Positions 43,184 through 52,452 of a stretch of DNA of 64,000 bases are shown one piece after another. The DNA comes from Desulfosoma caldarium (lineage in GTDB: Bacteria; Desulfobacterota; Syntrophobacteria; Syntrophobacterales; DSM-9756), in assembly GCF_003751385.1 (NCBI RefSeq), contig NZ_RJVA01000011.1, positions 62,001 through 126,000 on the forward strand, written 5' to 3'. A program made the position numbers and the translations under genes. The notes under the pieces are model-generated. The model was not told where the DNA came from, searched no databases, and was given only the letters and a program-made list of their open reading frames with translations. Each line of letters starts with the position of its first letter. Position 1 is the stretch's first letter.

Positions 43184-43504
43184 ATGCTGGAATTGATCAA
43201 AAAAGGACTACTGGCGAGCCTCGGTGCCGTGGTGATGACCAAGGAGCGGGTGGAAAAGGCGACCAAGTCTTTGGTCGAGGAGGGAAAGCTCTCTCGAGAG
43301 GAAGCCGACAATCTGGCGGAGGAGCTGATTCGCAGCGGGGAGCGGCAATGGGAGGAGATTCAGCAGTCGCTCAGTGAAAACATCAAGAAGGCTGTGGAGC
43401 GGGTGGACGTGGCGCGACGCAGTGAGCTGGAGGGGCTTAAAGACCGACTGGAAAACCTTGAAAAACGCGTGTCCATGATGGAGGAGCGTTTGGGCAAGGT
43501 TTAG
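43184..43504 (+). CDS. Phasin-superfamily (PhaF/PhaI-like) coiled-coil protein
   Basis: 106 residues. MLELIKKGLLASLGAVVMTK is followed by EKATKSLVEEGKLSREEADN and a long heptad coiled coil ending LENLEKRVSMMEERL. This matches short phasin-like proteins often encoded near UbiB kinases in Desulfobacterota. Granule binding has not been shown for such forms. The SD is AAGGGGGTG. The UbiB gene starts 44 bases later. Confidence 0.75.
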   Translation: MLELIKKGLLASLGAVVMTKERVEKATKSLVEEGKLSREEADNLAEELIRSGERQWEEIQQSLSENIKKAVERVDVARRSELEGLKDRLENLEKRVSMMEERLGKV

Positions 43505-43548
43505 GGGCCAAGGGCTAAAGAAAGTGCCTCGGGACATGAGGAGGCCGT

Positions 43549-45207
43549 GTGGATTTCAAAACAATCATGCACCTGGGCCGATTCAAAGACATCGCCGTGA
43601 TTCTTTTTCGATATGGTTTCGACGACGTCCTGAACCGCCTGGGATTTCCCACCCGCCATTTGCCGGGCGTTCGGCATCCGCAGGAGCTGGAAACGAGCAC
43701 GTTTGAAAGAATTCGCCGGGCTCTGGAAGATCTCGGTCCAACCTTTGTGAAGTTCGGCCAGATGATGAGCCTTCGGCCGGATCTTTTGCCTTATCCCCTG
43801 ATTCAAGAGTTGAGGAAGCTTCGAGAAGACGTTGCTCCGGTGTCTTTTTCCCAAATCCGCCTCGTACTGGAGCAATCCTTGGGAAAACCTCTGGATGAAA
43901 TCTTTTCCCAGTTCGAAGAAGAGCCTTTGGCGTCGGCCTCCATGGCTCAGGTGCATCGGGCCGTGCTGGCCCGGTCAGGGAAGGCCGTGGCGGTCAAAGT
44001 GCAGCGCCCTGGCATCGGTCACGTCATCAAAAAAGACCTTTATATTTTGGAAATCATTGCCCAGGAAATTCATGAAAGGCTCGAGGATTTTCGGGTCTAT
44101 GAACTTCCCAATCTGGTACGGGAACTGCGTCGCACCATGACGCGCGAGCTGGACTTTACCCTGGAAGCTAGAAATATTCGCATCTTCCGAGCCAACTTTC
44201 AAAACGTCGACCGTTGCTTTGCCCCTCGCGTCCTGGACCCGTACGTGCGTCGACGCGTGCTCACCATGGAACTCATTCAAGGCCGACGACTCTCCGAAGT
44301 GATGGGTCAAGCGGACACGGCCGAAAAACTCCAGTTGGCTCGTCTGGGCCTTAAGGCCATGGTCAAGCAGATTCTCGAGGACGGTTTCTTTCATGCCGAT
44401 CCGCACCCTGGAAACATCCTGGTGACGGACGAAGGGGCGATCTGTCTGCTGGATTGGGGAATGGTGGGGCGTCTGAGCCGGGAGATGCGCTATGAGATCA
44501 TCGACCTGGTACATGCGATTGTGGAAAAGGACAGTGACCGGGTTTTGGAAATCATCCTGACCGTGGCGCGCGGCGGCGGCAGTGCCGAGGACCGTAGCCT
44601 GATTCACCGGGAAATTCTGGACCTTCTTGACGCCTATCATGGCATTCCACTGGAACAGATCGATCTGGGCTCCCTCCTCATGGACATAGCCACCCTACTG
44701 CGAGACTACAAACTCCATCTGCCGTCGGATCTGGCCATGATGATTCGTTCGCTCATCACCGCCGAAGGCACGGCCAGAGAATTGGCGCCGAACCTCAACG
44801 TGGTCAAGGAAGCCGAGGATCTGGTGGCTCGGCTTTCCATGGAGCGATGGAAGCCTCCGGAGTTGTTGCGAAATGTTCGCCGCACTTTGCGGCATCTAGG
44901 TCAAATGCAAAGGGAGGTCCCGCCGCGAATCTTGCAGATTCTTGACAAGATGCAACGAGGGGAGCTGAATGTCCGGTTCCAGCACGAAAATTTGGGGGAT
45001 CTTCGGCGCACTTTGGACAATATGTCCAATCGGTTGACCTTGGGGCTCATCGTCGCGGCCATGATCATCGGCTCTTCCATGATCATCACCACGGGCGTAG
45101 AACCTTACCTCTTTGGGTATCCGGCGTTGGGCATTATCGGCTACCTCATCTCAGGGCTTTTTGGTCTCTGGCTCATCGTGACCATTTTGCGTTCTCGCCG
45201 TTTTTGA
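43549..45207 (+). CDS. ubiB: ABC1/UbiB (AarF) atypical kinase
   Basis: 552 residues from GTG 43549. The Ala-rich nucleotide loop is LASASMAQVHRAVL, the Lys motif VAVKVQRPG, the catalytic region DGFFHADPHPGNILV and the metal-binding DxG-like ICLLDWGMVGR. The KxGQ segment reads FVKFGQMMSLRPD. Two C-terminal membrane helices (GLIVAAMIIGSSMIITTGV and YPALGIIGYLISGLFGLWLI) anchor it. The family supports quinone synthesis or lipid handling; in an anaerobe menaquinone is the likely quinone. Confidence 0.92.
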   Translation: MDFKTIMHLGRFKDIAVILFRYGFDDVLNRLGFPTRHLPGVRHPQELETSTFERIRRALEDLGPTFVKFGQMMSLRPDLLPYPLIQELRKLREDVAPVSFSQIRLVLEQSLGKPLDEIFSQFEEEPLASASMAQVHRAVLARSGKAVAVKVQRPGIGHVIKKDLYILEIIAQEIHERLEDFRVYELPNLVRELRRTMTRELDFTLEARNIRIFRANFQNVDRCFAPRVLDPYVRRRVLTMELIQGRRLSEVMGQADTAEKLQLARLGLKAMVKQILEDGFFHADPHPGNILVTDEGAICLLDWGMVGRLSREMRYEIIDLVHAIVEKDSDRVLEIILTVARGGGSAEDRSLIHREILDLLDAYHGIPLEQIDLGSLLMDIATLLRDYKLHLPSDLAMMIRSLITAEGTARELAPNLNVVKEAEDLVARLSMERWKPPELLRNVRRTLRHLGQMQREVPPRILQILDKMQRGELNVRFQHENLGDLRRTLDNMSNRLTLGLIVAAMIIGSSMIITTGVEPYLFGYPALGIIGYLISGLFGLWLIVTILRSRRF

Positions 45208-45247
45208 ACGGCGCTTCGAAGTGTAACGGGTTCGCGCGGCGAAACAT

Positions 45248-45275
45248 GAAAAAGGGCCGCTTCGGGCCCTTTTTC
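45248..45275. terminator. Bidirectional intrinsic terminator between ubiB and the selenoprotein gene
   Basis: GAAAAAGGGCC (45248-45258) pairs perfectly with GGCCCTTTTTC (45265-45275) around a 6-base loop. The A-run and T-run make it work on both strands. It separates convergent genes. Confidence 0.85.
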
Positions 45276-45308
45276 ACTAGCAGGGACTCGAAAGATCGGC
45301 CTCGATTT

Positions 45309-45632
45309 TCAGCCGCACGAACTCCCACAGGAAGCCCCGCATCCTCCCCCGCCCATGGGGACTTCCGACAGCACTCGAAAACCGGAAACCATGCCGTGAT
45401 CCACGAAGTCCACGGTCAGGTTCTTCGTGAGCTCCAGCAATTGGCGATTCACCACCAGGGTAAAGCCATTGATCTTGAAGACAGCGTCCGCATCTGTTGG
45501 TTCATCCAGAACCATTGCCAACGACGGACCGCTTCATCCGCCCTGCTGCAAAAAGATGCGAATGGGATGGACTTCTTTACCCTGGAAGTATTCCTTGAGG
45601 ACTTCTTCCGCTTTCGGTGTCAATTGAACCAT
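45309..45632 (-). CDS. HesB/IscA-like selenoprotein (in-frame UGA = Sec33)
   Basis: 107 residues if UGA at 45536-45534 is read as selenocysteine. It starts at ATG 45632 with SD AAGGAG 6 bases upstream: MVQLTPKAEEVLKEYFQGKE, then VHPIRIFLQQGG-U-SGPSLAM and VLDEPTDADAVFKINGFTLV, ending GGGGCGASCGSSCG. The UGA stands where relatives have Cys in GGCSGP, and the same Cys-to-Sec change defines the known HesB-like bacterial selenoprotein family. A hairpin 19 nt after the UGA fits a bacterial SECIS. selA lies 1.5 kb away. IscA-type proteins carry Fe-S clusters or iron. A gene finder that treats UGA as stop would report only the last 70 codons or the antisense frame. Confidence 0.88.
45498..45514 (-). 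promoter_or_regulatory. Bacterial SECIS-like hairpin
   Basis: In mRNA sense, TGGTTC-TGGAT-GAACCA forms a perfect 6-bp stem with a 5-nt loop containing GG. The stem begins 20 nt after the UGA, so the loop begins at nt 26. Known bacterial SECIS elements need a G in a small apical loop about 16-37 nt after UGA, which SelB recognises. Confidence 0.7.
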
Positions 45633-45667
45633 TGTGCTCTCCTTTTTCTTCAAGGCATTTTTACTTC

Positions 45668-45694
45668 ATTATGGACAGCCTTGCGCCGTGTCAA
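45668..45694 (-). promoter_or_regulatory. Putative promoter of the selenoprotein gene
   Basis: On the minus strand, TTGACA (45694-45689) and CATAAT (45673-45668) are separated by 15 bases, a slightly short spacer. The position is 36 bases upstream of the ATG at 45632, consistent with a short leader. Confidence 0.45.
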
Positions 45695-45863
45695 CTGAAG
45701 CGGGGCGCACCTTAGCAACAATTGATCAAATTGAGAAGAAAGATTTGCAGGGGGTGAGCAAGGGGGCCCAAACCTGGGTTGTTTCCATGTTGTGATTCCG
45801 GCTAGGATGGGATGCACGGCGCCGCGCAGGCGGCCTGGTTTCATCGCATTAACGGAGGGTGGC

Positions 45864-47108
45864 GTGGAAGGCGCTTCATGGCAGCGCACGTTGTGGATCA
45901 TGTTCGTGGCTCAGCTTCTTTCGGCGGTGGGTTTTTCTGTGATCTTTCCGTTCCTTCCGCTCTACGTGCAACAGCTGCCATCCCTGTGGAATGTAAACGC
46001 TAAGCTTTTAGCGGGCCTTGTTTTTTCCGCGCAGGCTTTGACCATGATGGTCGCTTCACCTATCTGGGGAGGCTTGGCGGATCGTTTTGGTCGTAAGCTC
46101 ATGGTGGAGCGCTCCCTTTTTGGCGGTGCCGTGGTGTTGGCGGCCATGGCCTTTGTGCGCTCTGCCGAGGAACTGGTGGGGCTTCGAGCGCTTCAGGGCT
46201 TGATCACGGGAACCATCTCCGCCGCCAACGCCTTGGTGGCAGCTTCAACGCCGCGGCATCGCATCGGCTACGCCATGGGGGTCATGCAGTTGGGCCTCAC
46301 AGGAGGCATTGCCGTGGGGCCTTTGCTGGGCGGCATTTTGGCCGATTCGCTGGGCTATCGTGCCGCTTTTTGGGTCACCGGAGCCCTTTTGGCCGCCGCA
46401 GGCGTGCTGGTGGCTGTAGGGGTTGAGGAGGTCTTTGAGCCTTCTCTGGGGGTGCCACGAGGCGGCGTTTCTTCGGGGTTGTGGAAGTCCTGGCGAAGCG
46501 TGCTGCAACGTCGTGGCGTCGGCATGGCCTACGGACTTCGTTTTTTTGCCTATCTGGGCCGAATGATGATCGTGCCCATCGCCCCCTTTTTCATTCAGAC
46601 ACTGTTGGAACCCGACGCCTCGGTCAATACGTTTACCGGGCTTGTCTTTGCCGTGGTGGCCTTCATGAGTGCGCTTTCCGCCGTGCTGTGGGGAAAGCTT
46701 GGAGACCGCATCGGCCATGAACGGGTTTTAGTCATGTGTGCCCTTATGAGTGGGCTGGCGTATCTTCCCCAGAGCCTGGTTCAGGAAGCGTGGCAGCTCT
46801 TGGCGCTGCAGGCTGTCTTTGGGCTCGCTCTGGGAGGCACGCTGCCCTCCACCAGTGCTCTTCTAGCAGCTTACACGGCTCAAGGAGAAGAAGGGTCCGT
46901 GTACGGTTTGGACAGCTCTGTGGTGTCCGGATCCCGCGCCATAGCCCCGCTCTTGGGCGCCGCCGTGGCTCAGGGTTTTGGGCTGCGCGCCACTTTTACG
47001 GCGACAGGGATTCTTTTCTTGGTCATGGGGCTTTTGGCCCTTCGCGTCCTTCCGCCTTCAAGCCGGTCCGGGCCTTCCAAGACTTTCTTTTCCCGTGACG
47101 TGGATTAG
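45864..47108 (+). CDS. MFS transporter, multidrug-efflux (MdtG-like) type
   Basis: 414 residues from GTG 45864 with GGAGG 5 bases upstream; the frame stays open to 45792. About twelve membrane segments are seen. Motif A reads GGLADRFGRKLMVERSL and is repeated as GKLGDRIGHERVL. Early residues GFSVIFPFLPLYVQQL and motif C-like GLTGGIAVGPLLGGILADSL mark a drug:proton antiporter of the 12-helix group. The substrate is unknown. It lies between the selenoprotein gene and selA, which converges with it. Confidence 0.88.
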   Translation: MEGASWQRTLWIMFVAQLLSAVGFSVIFPFLPLYVQQLPSLWNVNAKLLAGLVFSAQALTMMVASPIWGGLADRFGRKLMVERSLFGGAVVLAAMAFVRSAEELVGLRALQGLITGTISAANALVAASTPRHRIGYAMGVMQLGLTGGIAVGPLLGGILADSLGYRAAFWVTGALLAAAGVLVAVGVEEVFEPSLGVPRGGVSSGLWKSWRSVLQRRGVGMAYGLRFFAYLGRMMIVPIAPFFIQTLLEPDASVNTFTGLVFAVVAFMSALSAVLWGKLGDRIGHERVLVMCALMSGLAYLPQSLVQEAWQLLALQAVFGLALGGTLPSTSALLAAYTAQGEEGSVYGLDSSVVSGSRAIAPLLGAAVAQGFGLRATFTATGILFLVMGLLALRVLPPSSRSGPSKTFFSRDVD

Positions 47109-47121
47109 GCTGTATTTTGGT

Positions 47122-48558
47122 TCATTGAGGTTCCTCGGTGGCGAGGCGGGCAAAGGCTTGGACAATGATGTCGGGATCGCCGTTTTGAAGGGTTCGCACG
47201 TCCATGAGGAAGCGATCGGATTCAATGCGGCCGATAATGGGTGGGTTATTGGCTCTAAAGAACTTTTCCAATTGATTGGCGCTCCACCGCTGCGACGAGA
47301 CGGCCACCACATAGGTCGGCAGGTTGCGTTCCGGCAGCGCCCCTCCGCCCACTTGGGAAAAGCTTTCCATAACCTGCACGTTCATGCTTGTTATGCCGAC
47401 GGCTTCCCGAATTCGCTGAGCCAGCTGCAGAGCCTGGTCTTTTAAGGATGCCAAAGGCCGAGCGATCATGGCCAGGGTGGGAATGCGACGCCACGCCGTG
47501 GGTTCATCACGATAAAGGCGCAGGGTGGCCTCCAGAGCGGCCAGAGTCATCTTGTCCACGCGCAGAGCCCGGGTCAGAGGATTTTTCTTGCACAGAGCAA
47601 TAATCTCCTTGCGCCCAAGAATGATTCCCGCTTGAGGCCCTCCAAGCAGCTTGTCTCCACTAAAGGTCACCACATCCACCCCGGCACGCACGGCTTGTTG
47701 GGCTGTGGGTTCTTGAGGCAGCCCAACCGGAGAGACATCCACAAGGGAACCGCTGCCCAGGTCTTCCGCCACCAAAAGGTTGTGGCGGCGAGCCAACCGA
47801 ACCAGGTCTTCCAGGGCCACTTCAGCCGTGAATCCGACGAGCCGATAATTGCTGCAATGCACCTTCATGAGAAGCCGCGTGCGTTCTCCGATGGCCCTTT
47901 CGTAGTCGTAAAGATGCGTGCGATTGGTGCAGCCGACTTCTCGAAGAATGGCCCCGCTGGCGGCCATGACGTCGGGAATGCGAAAGGAACCGCCGATCTC
48001 CACCAGTTGGCCACGGGAAACAATGACTTCCTGGCCCTTGGCGAGGGTGTTCAGCACCAACAGAACAGCCGCGGCGTTGTTGTTGACTACAAGGGCTGCT
48101 TCCGCCCCCGTGATTTCTCGTAGGATGGCTTCCGCGTGCACGTAGCGGGAACCACGCCGACCCTTGGCCACATCGTATTCCAGATTGGAATAGGAACGGC
48201 AGACCACCTGCAGCCTTTGCACCGCCTCTTCGGCCAGTAGGGAACGTCCGAGATTGGTATGCACTACGATTCCTGTGGCGTTGACCAGGGGGTGAAGAGT
48301 GAAGGCATTTTTTTGTGCACACAACACCGAAGCCCTTTGAACCAGTTCTGAAATGGAGGGCACTGCGGCCAGAGGATGCTCGTGAGGTGAGAGCAGATGC
48401 CGACGAGCCTCCTCCAACACTTCCCTGACACTGTCCACCACGATTTTTCGAGCAACACCGGACAGAAGGTCGTGAATGTCCGGATGCTTGAGAAGTTCGT
48501 CCACGCTGGGCAACTGGCGAAGTCGATCCTGAAGGGTGGTCCCTTGGTTGTTAGGCAT
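47122..48558 (-). CDS. selA: L-seryl-tRNA(Sec) selenium transferase SelA
   Basis: 478 residues from ATG 48558 (GGAG 9 bases upstream). Family blocks: LRQLPSVDELLKHP, LVNATGIVVHTNLGRSLLAE, SNLEYDVAKGRRGSR, VNNNAAAVLLVLNTLAKG, GGSFRIPDVMAASGA and the PLP-Lys segment VVTFSGDKLLGGPQAGI. SelA replaces the serine hydroxyl on Ser-tRNA(Sec) with selenium from selenophosphate, giving Sec-tRNA. Neither selB nor a tRNA-Sec gene was found beside it. It supports UGA recoding in the nearby HesB-like gene. Confidence 0.95.
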   Translation of the reverse strand: MPNNQGTTLQDRLRQLPSVDELLKHPDIHDLLSGVARKIVVDSVREVLEEARRHLLSPHEHPLAAVPSISELVQRASVLCAQKNAFTLHPLVNATGIVVHTNLGRSLLAEEAVQRLQVVCRSYSNLEYDVAKGRRGSRYVHAEAILREITGAEAALVVNNNAAAVLLVLNTLAKGQEVIVSRGQLVEIGGSFRIPDVMAASGAILREVGCTNRTHLYDYERAIGERTRLLMKVHCSNYRLVGFTAEVALEDLVRLARRHNLLVAEDLGSGSLVDVSPVGLPQEPTAQQAVRAGVDVVTFSGDKLLGGPQAGIILGRKEIIALCKKNPLTRALRVDKMTLAALEATLRLYRDEPTAWRRIPTLAMIARPLASLKDQALQLAQRIREAVGITSMNVQVMESFSQVGGGALPERNLPTYVVAVSSQRWSANQLEKFFRANNPPIIGRIESDRFLMDVRTLQNGDPDIIVQAFARLATEEPQ

Positions 48559-48780
48559 TTTTAAGCTCCACATCCACAACGTACTGGGGAGTCCAGTCAC
48601 TTACATGCCGGCCCGATGCGAATCGGCCCTTGAGGACAAAAAAATGCCTTAACTGGTTTTACAATGCCAGCAGTTTTTTGATGACAAGAGCTGTGGAGGT
48701 GTGGAAAAGACTTCATCTTTACGAAAGAACGGTTCGGGATTATTCTGCAGTCAAAAAAAAGATGGAGGTGTCAAGACCCC

Positions 48781-51700
48781 TTGCAGGCTCAATCGACTCA
48801 GCCCATGGATAAAGAACAGGCCAAGATCTATCGCCATGGCCTCTCCCTTTCTGCGGCGCTCCTTTCGGAGTTTGTTCGAAAAGGCTTAAACCCTTTGTCC
48901 TTATCCCAGATGCCATCATCGGCCCTGGCCTTGTGGGTGGGGCACCTCGTGGAGGTTGTGAAGCGGCCAGTGGTGGTCATCGCTTCCTCGGACCGAGAAG
49001 CCGGGTTTTTGGCAGACGAAATTCGCTTTTTTCTGCAGTCTCACCGAAGTGCGGATCCCTTGCAGCGCAAGCTTCTGGTGTTTCCTTCACGCTGCGGCCA
49101 TCAAGCGCAGGTCTTGGGCAAGATGGAATCGACGGCGCAGCGTGTGGGAACACTGTGGAGCCTGAAAAACCTGGCGGGACCTTATGTTGTGGTCACCTCC
49201 GCTGCCGCGATTCTTGAAAAGGTGATTCCGCCCGAAGTGCTCATGGGCAGCAGCGAATACCGCGTCGTGGGAGAAACCCTAGACGTGGAAGGTTTGGTGC
49301 GGCGCTTGGTGGCTGGCGGCTACTACCCGGCGGCCCTTGTGGAGGAATATGGAGACTTCAGCCGCCGGGGCGGGGTTCTGGATGTGTACGTGCCCTTATA
49401 TGCGTGGCCGGTGCGCTTGGAATTTTCTGCGGATGTCCTGGAATCCATTCGCTTGTTTCACCCGGCAAGCCAACGGTCTGTGGCGACGCTGGAGGAAGTG
49501 GTGCTGGTGCCAGCCAGCGAGGTCGTGCTCAGTGACATGGTGCGCCAGCGGGCCCGGCGCCTTCTGATGGAAGACGTCCACGCGGGACGGCTCAGCCCCT
49601 CCCTGGGCAATCTGTGGCGGGAAAGGCTGGAGACGGAGCATCAACCCTCGGCATTTGAAACCGTGCTTTCGGTCTTTTACGAAGAACTTGCCTCCCTTTT
49701 TGACTATCTACCGCAGACCGCCGTGGTGCTCTGGTCCGATTACGCCGAGTTGAAAAAAACGCTGCACGAGACTTACGGGCGCATCCTCTGGGAGTGGGGC
49801 CGAAAGGATGAGCAGGATCTGTGGCGACGTCCGGTGGAAGAACTTTTTCTAGCGCCGGAGTCTGTGGATGGGTTGGTTCGGCGTTTTCAAAACGTCTGGA
49901 TCAATGCTATGGCGGATCGAAAAGAAGCAGCCGCGCACTGGGACGTGGGTGTGCGGAGCCAGAGCGACCTGTGCTTGGCTCTGAAATCTCATCCCAAGAG
50001 AGAAAGGCTTCTGGAACCCGTGGTGCACCAGGTTCGTTCCTGGCAAGATCAGGGATTGTGCACGGTGATCGTCAGCGATCATCCCGAACAGTCCAAACGA
50101 CTCAAGGAGCTGCTCACCCACTACGGCGTTGAAACGGCGGGCACGCTTCGTGGTCGAGATCTGGTCCGTCCCCGTCGGCCGGAGGGGCGAGAACTTTACT
50201 TGGCCGTAGGCCCGATTCGTACCGGCTTTGTTTGGCCGGGGCATCACGTGGCGGTGGTTTCGGAAACCGAACTGTTCGGAAGGCGCCGTGCGCGGTCTTC
50301 GCGAAAGAGAAGCCTTTCGGGTCTATTTCTCAGTTCCTTTGAGGACTTACGTGATGGAGATTTGGTGGTTCATGTGGACCACGGCATCGCTGTCTACCGA
50401 GGGCTTGTGCATCTGACGGTGGGACAGATGGAGAGTGATTTTCTTCAGCTGGACTACCAGGACGGGGATCGCCTTTACGTCCCCGTGGACAAGCTTCATA
50501 AGGTGCAGAAGTATCTGGGGCTTGATGGTACGGAAGTGCGGCTGGACAAACTGGGAGGTAAGACGTGGGAAGCCGCCAAGAGAAAAGCCCGCGAATCCGC
50601 CGAAAGAGTGGCGGAAGAACTGCTCAAGATCTACGCCCTTCGTCACATACGTGAAGGCACAGCGTTCAGCCCGCCGGACAATGTCTTTCGGGAATTTGAG
50701 GCCACCTTTGCCTTTGAAGAAACGCCCGATCAGATGCGGGCCATCGAAGACGTTTTGCAAGACATGTGCTCGCCTCGCCCAATGGATCGTCTCATCTGCG
50801 GGGACGTGGGCTATGGAAAGACGGAAGTGGCCTTGAGGGCTGCCTTTAAAGCGGCCATGGACGGCAAGCAGGTGGCCATGCTCACCCCCACCACCGTCTT
50901 GGCCGAGCAACACTTTGCCACCTTTCAGGAGCGCCTCAAGGACTTTCCGGTGACCGTGGATGTGCTCAGCCGATTTCGTACTCCCGCGGAACAAAAGCGC
51001 ATCCTCGAACGGCTCCAGTCCGGAAGCCTAGATATCATCATCGGCACCCATCGGCTTCTGCAAAAGGACGTGGTGTTCAAGGACTTGGGTTTGCTCATCA
51101 TTGACGAGGAGCAACGTTTCGGAGTGCGCCACAAGGAGCGGATCAAGGAAATGCGGGTGGCCGTGGATGTGCTCACCCTGACGGCGACCCCCATTCCCAG
51201 AACGCTTCACATGGCCCTGTCGGGCATTCGGGATCTGAGCACCATCGAAACGGCGCCTCAGGATCGCAAGGCCGTGGAAACGGTGGTCTGTCCCTTTGAA
51301 GACCTCACCATTCGAGAGGCGATCACAAGGGAATTGCGGCGCGGGGGCCAGGTTTTCTTTGTGCATAATCATGTCCAAACGATTCTGCGCATGGCCGACA
51401 AGATTCGATCCCTCGTGCCCGAAGCCCGTGTGGAAGTGGCTCACGGTCAGATGAAGGAACGGGACCTGGAAAAGATCATGCTGGATTTCGTGCACAGAAA
51501 GGTGGATGTGTTGGTGTGCACGACCATCATTGAGTCCGGGCTGGACATCCCCACGGCCAACACCATCCTCATTAACCGCGCGGACAAGATGGGCTTGGCG
51601 CAAATTTACCAACTGCGGGGCCGAGTGGGCCGTTCCGCGGAGCAGGCTTACGCCTACCTGCTGATTCCCGGAGAACATCTAGTCACCCGGGACGCCCAGA

Positions 51701-52452
51701 AAAGGCTTCGAGCGCTCATGGATTTCAGTGAACTGGGGTCCGGATTTAAGATTGCCTTGAACGATCTTCAAATTCGAGGGGGCGGCACCATCTTGGGATC
51801 GGCGCAATCGGGGCATATTGCTTCCGTTGGCTACGAGCTCTACTTGGAACTGCTGGAAGAGACCATTCGTAAGATGAAAGGCGAAGCGGTGGAAGAAGAC
51901 TTTCCGGACCCCGAGATCGCTTTACCCATTGCCGCCTACCTGCCGACCCCTTTCATGCCCGTTGCGGACCAAAGGCTCGTGGCTTACAAACGGTTGTCCG
52001 GAGCGAAAACTCAACAGGAAATCGACGACATTGCCAAGGAATGGAGAGATCGCTGTGGACCTCTGCCCGATGAAGCCAAATCACTTCTTCTGCTGGCCCG
52101 ATTGCGGCTCCTCATGAAAGCCCTGCGCATCACGCGCCTCGAAGGCACAGGCACTCTGTTTACCTTCACCTTCATGGAAATGCCGCGCCTGGATTCCATC
52201 ATGGAAAGCCTGTGCGATGCCAAGTGCTCGATCACCATGCAAGGGGAACGCAAGATGAACGTGGACTTGGATGTCCGCACGCCTTTGGCAGCCCTGGTTC
52301 GGCTGAAAAGAATCTTGCAAGCGCTTGTGGATCATGGTAAAGACCATAGTCAATTCAATAGGTTAGTTCCAACATTTCCCGTTGAACGTGACCTTTCGGC
52401 GGGCGTAAGGGGTGCGAGTTCTTCTGACCAGAAAGGACGCGGGGCGCGATGA
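48781..52452 (+). CDS. mfd: Transcription-repair coupling factor Mfd
   Basis: 1223 residues. The start is TTG 48781 (GGAGG at 48764-48768) or ATG 48805. The N-terminal UvrB-like modules include FPSRCGHQAQVLGKME and DFSRRGGVLDVYVPLYAWPV. The RNA polymerase-interacting region starts near GDLVVHVDHGIAVYRGL. The translocase has Walker A ICGDVGYGKTEVALRAAFKA, IDEEQRFGVRHKE, TATPIPRTLHMAL and QLRGRVGRSAEQAYAYLL. A TRCF C-terminal domain follows. It removes stalled polymerase and recruits UvrA. Confidence 0.96.
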   Translation: MQAQSTQPMDKEQAKIYRHGLSLSAALLSEFVRKGLNPLSLSQMPSSALALWVGHLVEVVKRPVVVIASSDREAGFLADEIRFFLQSHRSADPLQRKLLVFPSRCGHQAQVLGKMESTAQRVGTLWSLKNLAGPYVVVTSAAAILEKVIPPEVLMGSSEYRVVGETLDVEGLVRRLVAGGYYPAALVEEYGDFSRRGGVLDVYVPLYAWPVRLEFSADVLESIRLFHPASQRSVATLEEVVLVPASEVVLSDMVRQRARRLLMEDVHAGRLSPSLGNLWRERLETEHQPSAFETVLSVFYEELASLFDYLPQTAVVLWSDYAELKKTLHETYGRILWEWGRKDEQDLWRRPVEELFLAPESVDGLVRRFQNVWINAMADRKEAAAHWDVGVRSQSDLCLALKSHPKRERLLEPVVHQVRSWQDQGLCTVIVSDHPEQSKRLKELLTHYGVETAGTLRGRDLVRPRRPEGRELYLAVGPIRTGFVWPGHHVAVVSETELFGRRRARSSRKRSLSGLFLSSFEDLRDGDLVVHVDHGIAVYRGLVHLTVGQMESDFLQLDYQDGDRLYVPVDKLHKVQKYLGLDGTEVRLDKLGGKTWEAAKRKARESAERVAEELLKIYALRHIREGTAFSPPDNVFREFEATFAFEETPDQMRAIEDVLQDMCSPRPMDRLICGDVGYGKTEVALRAAFKAAMDGKQVAMLTPTTVLAEQHFATFQERLKDFPVTVDVLSRFRTPAEQKRILERLQSGSLDIIIGTHRLLQKDVVFKDLGLLIIDEEQRFGVRHKERIKEMRVAVDVLTLTATPIPRTLHMALSGIRDLSTIETAPQDRKAVETVVCPFEDLTIREAITRELRRGGQVFFVHNHVQTILRMADKIRSLVPEARVEVAHGQMKERDLEKIMLDFVHRKVDVLVCTTIIESGLDIPTANTILINRADKMGLAQIYQLRGRVGRSAEQAYAYLLIPGEHLVTRDAQKRLRALMDFSELGSGFKIALNDLQIRGGGTILGSAQSGHIASVGYELYLELLEETIRKMKGEAVEEDFPDPEIALPIAAYLPTPFMPVADQRLVAYKRLSGAKTQQEIDDIAKEWRDRCGPLPDEAKSLLLLARLRLLMKALRITRLEGTGTLFTFTFMEMPRLDSIMESLCDAKCSITMQGERKMNVDLDVRTPLAALVRLKRILQALVDHGKDHSQFNRLVPTFPVERDLSAGVRGASSSDQKGRGAR

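Noticed and set aside
45204-45698. Plus-strand open frame of 164 codons after ubiB
   Set aside because: It is antisense to the selenoprotein gene, crosses the bidirectional terminator and has no family resemblance.
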